Below are positions 1 to 9,798 of a stretch of 64,000 nt of DNA, one piece after another. The translations under genes and the position numbers were made by a program. Location of the stretch: positions 29,636-93,635 of the forward strand of contig JALKBU010000074.1 of NCBI GenBank assembly GCA_023091735.1, written 5' to 3'. A model generated the notes under the pieces. The model ran no database searches. It worked only from the letters and a program-made list of their open reading frames with translations, and was not told the origin of the DNA. Every line of letters begins with the position of its first letter. The first letter of the stretch is position 1. The stretch comes from Trichomonas tenax (lineage: Eukaryota > Parabasalia > Trichomonadida > Trichomonadidae).

Positions 1-16
1 TGTAAGAATTTCATCA

Positions 17-3000
17 ATGATCATCTCTTATTATGATTCCGCGGATTTCATAAAACTCCACAAAAATATCATCAAAAACACAGTTTTGTCGCTTCTTTCG
101 AATATTATTAACTCACAAGAAGAAGTTCCAGATTTCAAATCAAATGATATCGAAAGAATAATTTCATTATTCACAAGTCCAACTAATTTAGAATTCGCGA
201 TTGTTTCTAACGAATTGAATGAATTACACGAAATAACCCCAGCAACAAAAGAAATTAAATTATTCTTCGATATATTCGAGACAATACCAAATATCTTGAA
301 TTTCATTACACTTGTTTTGAAAGTAACAAAAGCTCGTCCAGAGAAAATCGGTCCAAAACTTGTTCAATTCATGAGAAATCTCTTCATTCCATGGGATCCT
401 TATTTCACATTATTCGAAAAAATGAGAGACAAAGAAATTGCATCTTATTTATATAATATTTGTCAAAACTTTTTATCTGTTTTAACATCAATCGATGTTT
501 CGCATGTTTCGAGTCTCGACTATCTTGAAGTCATTGCGCAAGAATTCTTGAACTTTTCATATATAGTATTGCGTGAATCACTTAAGAAATATCAACCAAA
601 CATTTTCCAATCATTTGTTCAATCACTCGCTGATTTAGATCTTGTTTTCAGAACAGTTTGCTTTGAAGCAAGCAAAGAATGGCTTCAAAGAGTCTCAAAT
701 ATATATGAGAAAACAAACACTCTTGTGTATGGACAAAAGACGAAATTGTGGCCATCAGAAAATGCATGGAAAGAACTTGTTAAAATTCCATTTAGATGGC
801 ACCATTGCTCTCCAAAAATCTATTTCTCGGTGATGGATAAACTCACTTTCGAAGCTCCTTATATTGACGAATTTCGCGTTAAGTACACAACAAGAATATT
901 CTCTGAAGAAAATATTAAAGACGAATATCTTCAAGCAGCATCAAAATCTGCAGTAACATTTGGCGTTTCTTTATTGAAAGCAATTCACAAAGAGATGAAT
1001 AATGTTTTATCAAATCTCTATGGAATATATTTACAACGCGTTAATAATATCGTTAAAGTATGCAATGCACTAGTTTCAAATCCACAAATTGCAGCCAATC
1101 CAATATGCGGCGATCTCTGTATCCAATTTTTCGAAATCGTAATGACCGAAGGAATTTCAAGCACTGAATTAGAAACATTGTCTATGAATATTTTCGAATT
1201 TATTGGAATGATATCAAATTGCATTGGTTATCAATCAAGATACAATATTATTCTTTTGCTGACAGATCTTTTAGCTTATGAATTACATAAGACTGCAAAT
1301 CACATCATTCTTAAAAATGCAGTGAAATCATATTCATACCTTCTCAAAGACTTTAAGTTTTTCCAGAAAATCGATCATGCTTCACTATTCCATGAATATA
1401 TGCTTGCACGCGAAGATATTGTCTATATAATTAAATGCTTGAAGAGAACAGCTGCTGAGTTTGTTAAAAACAAAATCGACACAGAATACATCGTTTCCGC
1501 TTTTTGCAGTTTGATTGCCAATAACTTCTCACTTTGCATTGACTATTTCAACAAATTGGGCGAATCAACAATCATTGATTCAGTCATCGTTCCTGTTATT
1601 TCATCAATTACTCGTGATCTCGTCATGAAATCATCACCGAAAGTTGGCCAAGATTATATCGAAAACGAATACTTCACATTCAAATTCTCTGATGTTATAG
1701 ATGAAAACAATGCTGTTCCAGAGTACCACAGCGCTGCTGTTGACTATGCATGGTTCTACGGAAAACACAGAGATTTATTGCAGTTTGTAATGAAAAATGG
1801 ATCTGAAAAGATAAAGAATCAGTTCTTCACTGCATATTTCCAAAGGTGTGGAGCAGATATAGACTTCAATGATATCATTAATGCATATGAAAATGGAACA
1901 GTTATCAATTGGTCCGACAAATTTAAGCTCAATGAAGAGTTCGAATTTTTCTTCAGTTGTTATGACGGAAAAGCAAACAACCTTTCACTGTTTCAGACAT
2001 TTTTCGTCCTTTCATTCTTCTCAGATCCATACAGATATGGAATCATCAAAGAATTCGAGATTAACAAAGTTATTGCATTTGTGGATTTCATTTCAAAGAG
2101 TCTTATTTTCACTCGAAAGTTCGATAATGAATTAACGCTTCATAGGCCATTGCTTAATCAGCCAAACATTCATGATGTACATGAGAGAGCATTAAAGTAT
2201 CTTCCTAACAAGAAGATACCAAAAGATAATTGCAAATCCACAGACAAATTCAAGAATCTTTCAACAGAAGTTATTGCAAAAATGAGAAGTTGCAACATTA
2301 TCACACCAATACCTGGAGAACCAAGAGCGAAGCTCGTAAGACTTGAGAGGCTGCATCCAGAGGATATTAAGTACTTTGGAGATTTCTTCCTTGGCCATTT
2401 CCTTGCTTCTGTAAAGAGTTTCGTTGTTGTCGATATCTATGGTGCGAATATTACAGACTTTGAAGAATTCCATAAGCAAGTTGTATATATCTTCAAGGAG
2501 ATGGGCGAAATATTCGAGAATGTTTATATTTTGAACCTCACGAAGAATGCTTCAGGTTTCTTCAACAGTTATAGAGATGAAGAGTGGACGGCAGTTATTT
2601 CAATTATGAATGATCCAAACTCGATTTTCGAGATATTCCCATTGCTGACATTACCAATTAATTCTCTCAGATTCAATTTCAACTTAACAACAGTTACAGT
2701 TCCTTCTGGATTACAGGCTAATATCAGTTTCTCAAGAAGAGCTCTAGATATCACTGCTCCAGGAGATGTATTGACAATACCGCGTGCAACAAGAGTTTTG
2801 TCAGTTCCTTTGGATTTAATCACGAAGATAGAGATATGCGAAAAGAATCTTGACATTCAATATTCTGCTGATTTGCATGCTCAGTTAACAAGTCCTTCTC
2901 CTCAAGCAGTTTCGAAAGTAATTCAAGTCAAACGCGCAGGAATTTTCATCAGGCAAAAATTCATGCCAACGTATGTTTCTCATCCAAGATTCGAAGATTA

Positions 3001-4453
3001 TACAGCTGCAACAATATCAATGATATCTTTTGCAAGTCATGATATTAGTGCAGCAGCTGTTAATTTATTCTTCAGACTTATATCAGAGAATTATGTTGGA
3101 TTTGTTGGAAGCAGATACGCTTATCCATCGCAAGAGTGGGTAATACAAAAATTGTTTAGTATTCCTGATGGTTTTGAAATCTTCACGAGGTATCTTGAAA
3201 TGTCGAGAATGAACCCAGAAACATCACATTATTTGTCATTAGGACTAAGTCACATGGATAATGAGCAAATAAGAAAATTAGTTTTGAGATTATCCAAAGG
3301 CGATGATATTGATGAAATCCTTTGGAGCAAGACACCAATCGACAAAGCTGCAATTGTTCTTAGTTCGTCTGTCAGCGTTTCAAAGAAATTCCCATTCGAG
3401 CTCGCTCAGATATCTTTGGAAGGTGTTCCAGACTTTATTCGTGACAAGAAGATTTCCAAAGAACTCCTTGACAACACTATTAGAATGCTTCCTTCTGTCA
3501 TTTTAAGTATTCAAACAATTCCTCATGGTTTTGAATCAGTTGTATTCGGCTTTTGCATTGAAAAATTTGCGAGAATTAACCAAATCGATACTTCTCTTCT
3601 TGCTTTCGCAGAATCTGTTTGTATTCGTCATAAATCTCCTTTATTCATTGGAGATGAAATCGAAGATATCAAGAAAGATCTCGATGCAAGTGATATCTTT
3701 GAGTTCATTCAACATTTCAGAGGAATCTGCTACAGAACAAATTGCGGAAAGGAGTTTGATGCGATGTTTGCAAACAAAACAACACCAATTGCAATTCTTT
3801 GCAGATCACTCTTTGATGAGGATCTCGAGAAACTTTCTGAAGAATGCCTCAAGGCATTTGAAAAATCAGGTGTTTCAAATTCAGGATATTTGTTAATAAC
3901 ACTTCTCGGATTACTTGATTCACTTCCAAATAAAGTCACGCATTACGCTAAGACTGCTATTGATTTCGGAAGAAGAGACATCAAGATGTCCATCAAGTTA
4001 TTAATCAAGTGCTTCGAAATGAATCAGAACATTGCTGGACCAAATATTACAACAATCGTCTCATCAATGAAAGATGTGTTGTTGAATATTATTTCATCAG
4101 GTGATGCTTTAAAGCTTTTCAAGTGCATCAAGCAAACACAACATTTGACACCAGAAGAATCTTCTATTTTGTCCATCCCTCTTTACGTTTTCGATCCAGA
4201 TGATTCATTAACTACGAACTTGATTCCATCAGAGTTCACAGTCAATTACATGCTTGATATCCTTCAAATGAATACAATCAGTGTTAAGCAACTTAATAGA
4301 GTTCTAGACTTCCTTGCAAAAGCGCAGCAAGCGATGAACGATCAAACAGAAGAAAGATTGTATCAAGAAATATATTCAAGGATGTTCAACGAGAATACAT
4401 TCGAGACAACGAAGAAACTTACAGCAATTATACAACTATTGAATCTTCACTAA
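17..4453 (+). CDS. Large helical protein with neurofibromin-like Sec14-PH region (5' end may lie outside window)
   Basis: The frame is open to the left edge, so the ATG at 17 may be internal. Most of the 1,478 residues look like alpha-helical (HEAT/ARM-like) repeats. Around residues 776-850 there is a segment with FVVVDIYG and VYILNLTK, followed at about 880-970 by a beta-rich stretch ending in VIQVKRAG. The order and spacing resemble the Sec14/CRAL-TRIO plus PH-like module of neurofibromin and yeast Ira proteins, and the following helical region also resembles neurofibromin's C-terminal part. I see no RasGAP domain with an arginine finger before it, so Ras-GAP activity is not supported. It might be a lipid-binding or scaffold relative. 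The assignment rests on pattern recognition only. Confidence 0.5.
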   Translation: MIISYYDSADFIKLHKNIIKNTVLSLLSNIINSQEEVPDFKSNDIERIISLFTSPTNLEFAIVSNELNELHEITPATKEIKLFFDIFETIPNILNFITLVLKVTKARPEKIGPKLVQFMRNLFIPWDPYFTLFEKMRDKEIASYLYNICQNFLSVLTSIDVSHVSSLDYLEVIAQEFLNFSYIVLRESLKKYQPNIFQSFVQSLADLDLVFRTVCFEASKEWLQRVSNIYEKTNTLVYGQKTKLWPSENAWKELVKIPFRWHHCSPKIYFSVMDKLTFEAPYIDEFRVKYTTRIFSEENIKDEYLQAASKSAVTFGVSLLKAIHKEMNNVLSNLYGIYLQRVNNIVKVCNALVSNPQIAANPICGDLCIQFFEIVMTEGISSTELETLSMNIFEFIGMISNCIGYQSRYNIILLLTDLLAYELHKTANHIILKNAVKSYSYLLKDFKFFQKIDHASLFHEYMLAREDIVYIIKCLKRTAAEFVKNKIDTEYIVSAFCSLIANNFSLCIDYFNKLGESTIIDSVIVPVISSITRDLVMKSSPKVGQDYIENEYFTFKFSDVIDENNAVPEYHSAAVDYAWFYGKHRDLLQFVMKNGSEKIKNQFFTAYFQRCGADIDFNDIINAYENGTVINWSDKFKLNEEFEFFFSCYDGKANNLSLFQTFFVLSFFSDPYRYGIIKEFEINKVIAFVDFISKSLIFTRKFDNELTLHRPLLNQPNIHDVHERALKYLPNKKIPKDNCKSTDKFKNLSTEVIAKMRSCNIITPIPGEPRAKLVRLERLHPEDIKYFGDFFLGHFLASVKSFVVVDIYGANITDFEEFHKQVVYIFKEMGEIFENVYILNLTKNASGFFNSYRDEEWTAVISIMNDPNSIFEIFPLLTLPINSLRFNFNLTTVTVPSGLQANISFSRRALDITAPGDVLTIPRATRVLSVPLDLITKIEICEKNLDIQYSADLHAQLTSPSPQAVSKVIQVKRAGIFIRQKFMPTYVSHPRFEDYTAATISMISFASHDISAAAVNLFFRLISENYVGFVGSRYAYPSQEWVIQKLFSIPDGFEIFTRYLEMSRMNPETSHYLSLGLSHMDNEQIRKLVLRLSKGDDIDEILWSKTPIDKAAIVLSSSVSVSKKFPFELAQISLEGVPDFIRDKKISKELLDNTIRMLPSVILSIQTIPHGFESVVFGFCIEKFARINQIDTSLLAFAESVCIRHKSPLFIGDEIEDIKKDLDASDIFEFIQHFRGICYRTNCGKEFDAMFANKTTPIAILCRSLFDEDLEKLSEECLKAFEKSGVSNSGYLLITLLGLLDSLPNKVTHYAKTAIDFGRRDIKMSIKLLIKCFEMNQNIAGPNITTIVSSMKDVLLNIISSGDALKLFKCIKQTQHLTPEESSILSIPLYVFDPDDSLTTNLIPSEFTVNYMLDILQMNTISVKQLNRVLDFLAKAQQAMNDQTEERLYQEIYSRMFNENTFETTKKLTAIIQLLNLH

Positions 4454-5160
4454 TTTAATGCGATTTATTGCCAATGTTTTATTAAATATTTGTTTTATTC
4501 ATATTTTAACTTTTGATACTATATTTCATACCTTGATAATGTAATTAAAGTTAAAACGAATCCTCAACCACATTCTTCTACAAATTTACTTTCATATTTG
4601 GTGAAATGAATTCTTTGCAGTTCATTTTTTCTCATTCTGATATCCAGGAGTTTTCTCGTAGATCTTTGAGCATAAACATTAGCTTTTATTAAAAATCCAT
4701 TATGTAGTTAAAGCATTCATTACCAAATCCCAAACTTTTATCTTGATACCAAAGTTTACATCATGTCACTTTTATTAGCGAATTATTGAATTTTTTAGGT
4801 TCCGAGACATGTTTTGAAAGGAGAAAACCAAAAATTCATATCAAATTCCTACTTAAACTATATTTTTCAACAAGTGAAGAAAAATTACAAAATGAATAAA
4901 TGTAAAATAAAACCTTTGGAAAAAAATACGAATGACCAACTTAGAAACGTTAATTTTACGCTAGAAATCGAGAATAACAACAGACACAATGAGCACAGAC
5001 ATATGATCACAGTTATCCATAGAAGGAACCTGTGAGAAAATTTCAAACTTCAAATTTGATAATTTTTTTGGCTGCAAAAAGACTTTACTTCATCACCACA
5101 TTATGTGCACAGTCTTAAAATTTTTGTGATAAAATTTTAATTAAAAATATCATTGCTATA
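4454..5160. other. AT-rich intergenic spacer
   Basis: I see no coding signal here. A promoter-like GTCACTTTT lies near 4763-4772 with no convincing gene after it. The short frame at 4814-5035 starts at TTG and has a composition like the surrounding spacer, so I do not call it. Confidence 0.5.
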
Positions 5161-6388
5161 AACTGATGTGCGAAAAATGATACTAATACAATTTTTTGAG
5201 ATGTTTACAAATCCAAATGGAGAGTTTTGATTCTTGCACCAAAATTGTGTAAAACGAGTCTTTGATACCTTCAGCTATAAATGGGTATCAATATTCAATA
5301 CACCACTTCATTACCACTGATATTATTCGGAACATTTTCCATTTTGTATTTACATTATACGAAATTTGACTTCAAATCTCAAGCTCTAAGACTTACCCAT
5401 GATGCAAATTAAAAATTTGGCCGAACATTTTGAAATTGTAGGTTATTAAAAAATTCATCATTAAAAAAACGTTAAAATTGCTTGAATGCCATCTCCATAT
5501 ACTTTCTACAGTTTTGTTAATATCTTCTCAAAGAATTGCTGTTCAATTTAAAACTTTCAAAATCTGAATATTGAAATCAACTATTTATTTCATGTTACTG
5601 CTTAGGATTCATTTACAGTTTGTGTAGCTAGAGTGCAAAGGATGGATTATTCATTTTGTTTACTTTTGATGATATTCAAAAGAATACATAATGATTTGTA
5701 GCCTAAAGAGAGCATCATTACTAATTTTCTACATTACTTATCTCATTAATGATGATTCCAATATCTTAATCTTGATATTTCAAATAAAGATATTAAAATC
5801 CATTGCGAACCCATTGAATTTTCATCAAACCAATGAAAAATCGCTATGAACTTGTAGCATGTAACTATTTTACTTTGCCTTAATATGTTCTAGAAGCTCT
5901 TAAAACCGTATCGAAAACATTCCTTGAAAGACTTTCTTCATATGATGAATTAAATTAGAGCATTGATCACTTGTATCCCAGGAGAATAGAATTTTAGTAG
6001 CACTCTTCCCAGAATATTCAATATATGATTGATATGTAATTTGACTTCATACCTACCGAAGTCTTATTGTTTTGCATATTTTTTGTTGCTATTATTGTTT
6101 TTGTTTTGTTTTACAAAAGAATTATTGTTTAATGGCCTAGTTTAGAGGATTTCAGATCTGATATTCTCTGAATTTTAGGTATTTTTCATTCTTTCATATA
6201 CAGAGATATGAACCATAGTTTTATGTTGATCGCCAACCTTGTTCGCGATTTTTCCTTCAAACACACGAGGCTAAAAATTCATATGTGCGAAAAATGATAC
6301 TGGATGACCAAATAATTTCTAAACATCTCACTTAATTTTTCAATGGGTTCTCTCAACTTCCGATAGTATCATTTTTCGCACATCAGTT
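5161..6388. mobile_element. Non-autonomous element with perfect 25-bp terminal inverted repeats
   Basis: Positions 5161-5185 (beginning AACTGATGTGCGAAAAATG) are the exact reverse complement of 6364-6388. A further partial copy of the end sequence lies inside at 6283-6301, so the right end can also fold on itself. The interior holds no open reading frame of note, as expected of a MITE-like or deleted DNA transposon. I could not identify a clear target-site duplication. The last 320 bp recur in diverged form at 24816-25130. The superfamily is not recognisable from the ends. Confidence 0.6.
6072..6388 (+). repeat. Dispersed repeat, copy 1 (right part of the 5161-6388 element)
   Basis: This segment aligns by eye along its length with 24816-25130. 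Shared blocks include TTTTGTTTTACAAAAGA, TGGCCTAGTTT, CAGATCTGATAT, TGAATTTTAGGTATTTTTC and CGATTTTTCCTTC. Both copies end in an inverted repeat of similar design but different sequence. Confidence 0.75.
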
Positions 6389-6889
6389 TTCTAAAGCACA
6401 GTTTATCGTTTGTCATTTTAACCGCTTTTTTCATTATTGAAAAAGCCAAAAATTTTTATTTGATAAATAAAAACCATATAGCAATATAATCATGAATATT
6501 AATTAATGGTAAATTGAGAGTAGTTTGAAAAATCTTAAAATTGTGAGCATAAAACATTTTATTTAAATGATTCACACACATGTGTAATCAATAATATCGA
6601 GAAATAAACAGTTTATTTTTTATGAAAAGGTGGTTGAAAAAAAATTCCTTAATTTTATGAAAAATAGATTCAACACTTTCCATTGATTATATCTCATGAC
6701 TGTCTTTTTTGTAAACTTCATAAAATATCATTGGATTGAGAAGTTTATATAAAAATGACAAATGATTTTATGCTCAAATCCCTATCAATGCATATTAATA
6801 GCCAATTTTTATTTTTCGGATAAATAAATTGAGAACAATTTCAATCTTTTCATTATTTTTTGATGCTAAATATCCTTTTTGACTTAGCT
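6389..6889. other. AT-rich spacer
   Basis: Nothing beyond AT-rich sequence is visible between the end of the inverted-repeat element and the broken surface-protein gene. Confidence 0.4.
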
Positions 6890-9233
6890 TCAGCCAGTAA
6901 TTTCTCATACCAATGGGTTAACAATTGGAACAGGATTCAGATGTACATGAATCAGACAAAAATAATCGATTGGATGCAATTTGGTTATCGAATTCGAGGA
7001 GAATATTGGCGTTAGATACCAGAAAACACGAAAAGATTTGCTTTCTACAATGGAAACATTATAAATAGTTCCATAATATTACCTGAAAACGAGAACAAAT
7101 TTATCTTCGAACTTACAATTCAAAATAATCGAACGATTACACGAGATTTCGACTTTTGGATATATTCGCAGCCTCAAATAGGAGGTAAAAGAAACTTAAA
7201 ACGCGACATGTTCAAAGATTGGAGAGGAGTTAAAATAACAGATCCAAACACCAATAACGGCTTCCTTTGCCTTGGGATTGGAGGAGATTATGCAAATCAA
7301 TCAAATTGGGAATACAACTATGAACCTGGCACAAATACAACACAGCAATACACTTTCACAAGTACGAACTATCTCAATATTCTTTGGAAAAACCTAAAAA
7401 TTTCTGACACAAACATCACAAAACTCTCCTTTACATTCACTGACTTTACAATTTTGAAAAAAAGTTACAACATCTCAGTTGACATCGAGTTCTCGCCAAG
7501 TTACAGGCATCGCCAAGATGTGCAGGTTACAGGAAATGAAGAGTCGTTCGAGATCAATAGAGAACTCAGCATTTATTACAAGTTCAATGGTGGTCCTTCA
7601 CATCTTGTCGAACAATTTAATGCTACAGAAGAACAAGTTATCTTTTCATTTGTTGTAAGCTTTAATTTACCCAATGGAAGAGGGAAGTATGGTATGGCAA
7701 TTTGGACCCAAACAAATGACGCCGTTTCTGATTTACGGTTTTATCATACATTTATCGTTACAACTATTCCAACATTGAGATTCCAAAACATTCTGAACAC
7801 TGTATATTACCCAGAGTCATTAGTTTATCTGGATTTCATAGGCTATGATGAACATTATGCTCGACTAGTTTATAAATTTGACAATGGGCAATTATATGAT
7901 AGTGTACACGATTGGTATAATTATGAGAGAAGGAGATATTATTCGATTTTATTACCAAATCTAGGAGAAGGAATGCACAAACAGCCTTAGCGAAACTATT
8001 TATGGCCACGCGTGCATCGAAGTTGATGTCAGTATATTCGATGATACAGACTTCTGGGTTTACTATCAGATCGACAATCTGCCAGAGAATTGCATTTCAT
8101 CGAAGATCCAGAGTTTCTTCGAGATCGAGCGCCGCGCTCTTCAGATCGAGATCCCAGCCAGATCGATCTCACTTGGAGACCACACACTCAAGATATACGT
8201 CAAGGATGAGTTCAGCTCTATGTCTGATCCGATCATTCACAACTTCAAATATCTCGATAAATATTCGACACCTGAGCTCAAAGTCGACGCGCAAATCAAA
8301 CCTTACAGGTATGGATTCTTCGAGACGATCACTTTCAAGTCCAATCAACGAGCACGACAGACATCATCACTCTCTATCTCCTATTCGACTTCGAAGATTA
8401 TTTCACAATCCACAGTTACATCTCTGATGGAGGGAAACACGAGTACACGTACACGTTCCACGTCCCATTCGTTGAGGACTTCCACTTCTTCAGCGTCATA
8501 GCAAAGAACCAGGACGGTGTCTGCTCTAGGTTTGTGACATACGCCTTCGAGGTCAGGATGAATCCAGGTCTCGAGTTCAAGCAGCCTCTCAAAGTCTCTT
8601 ACAGGGCAGACGCAGTGATCACGATCACAGGGTATGCAGTCAACTTTCAGCCTGGAACACTCCTCAGCGTCTTCTACAAGCTCGACAACGGTGACGAGAT
8701 TCCAGGAGGAAGAGTCAGGATTAACGGTGACTTCAAGACGGACTTGTTCACGTTCGATGTTCACCCATCGCGAGATGTCAACATCCACAGCATCAGGATA
8801 TGGATCGAGAGCAACAATAGGGACGTCTACGGAATCAGCGGAAACTTCATCGTCAACTCGAGGCCTCGAAATCAGTTTCTTCGACACAACATTCAGAAAG
8901 TACATTCTTTGGCCTATCATCGTCGGTGTTGTTGTGTTGGTGATCATCATTGTTGTCATTATTGTATACTATCTCAAGAACCGCAAAGAGGAAAGTTCCG
9001 AAGAAGAGGAAGCGGTGGAAATGAAGACAGAAACTACGCAGTTTGTGACAACCGAAGACACAATGGTAACCAGCGAGAATCCTCTCTATTCTTCATCTGG
9101 ACGTGAGGATGATCCATTCCGAGAAGATTTCCAAGAAGATGATCGAATCACAGAAGGAAACGACAATGTAATTAATGATGACATTGAAGATGAAGATATA
9201 GACGATGCTGGCGTTAACGAAGTCAATTTATGA
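6890..9233 (+). pseudogene. Broken surface-protein gene with C-terminal transmembrane anchor
   Basis: Coding-like sequence runs through here but is interrupted at least four times: an in-frame TAG at 7013-7015, and frameshifts near 7980, near 8345 and near 8870. The pieces (7016-7990, about 7982-8345, 8350-8870, 8870-9233) join into one plausible ectodomain with repeated modules such as YYKFNGG, VYKFDNG and FYKLDNGD. Then comes one hydrophobic segment (about 8900-8980, very rich in V and I), a basic stop-transfer KNRK and an acidic tail ending at 9233. This is the layout of trichomonad type I surface proteins. No 5' start remains before 6890. The middle (8100-8900) is richer in GC than the flanks. 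It is probably a dead member of a surface family; sequencing error is less likely given four lesions. Confidence 0.75.
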
Positions 9234-9798
9234 TTTATTTTATTAAATTGCGTTTATTTCATTTACGATTCTTTGTTTTCATGATATGTGATTTTTAATG
9301 ATATTTCGACTTCTACAAATCACGATATGTATATTCCATTATTAAGCATTACCATGTCAACGTGATTTTGAATTGTTGAAGACTTCTAACAGTATTTTTA
9401 CATGTTTCATTCGCCATTAATTCATACTAATGATGATTGCATCCTTCGTTATCTCTCGTCTAATAAATCTATTTCCATGAAAAAGTAATGAAGCATCGAA
9501 CAACATTGAAAGCAAATCCAGATTTATACTCAATAATTATGTATCTATACAATTAAAACGAACTCCTTGAAGATGGCTTCATGAAATTTTTGCAGCGAAT
9601 TATTGAGAACAAAGGCGTTGATGAAAGTTTTATTTATTGTGTAATTATCAATCAAAAAGTGATTTGGCATAAAAAAGCCAAAATAAAAACTAAATACAAC
9701 AAAGATATAGTATATTCCATCAATAAAAGTGTTTCTCAGTTCATTTTTCAGCAAGAATCATTCAGATTAATCCACCGAAAAATTATATTCCTCCAGAA
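9234..9798. other. Spacer with possible lost N-terminus of the ankyrin gene
   Basis: 9234-9580 shows nothing. From 9581 an ATG opens a frame (reads MKFLQRIIENKGVDESF) that runs past 9770 in a different phase from the ankyrin gene that follows. It looks like the gene's original N-terminus cut off by a frameshift near 9755-9780. Confidence 0.4.
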
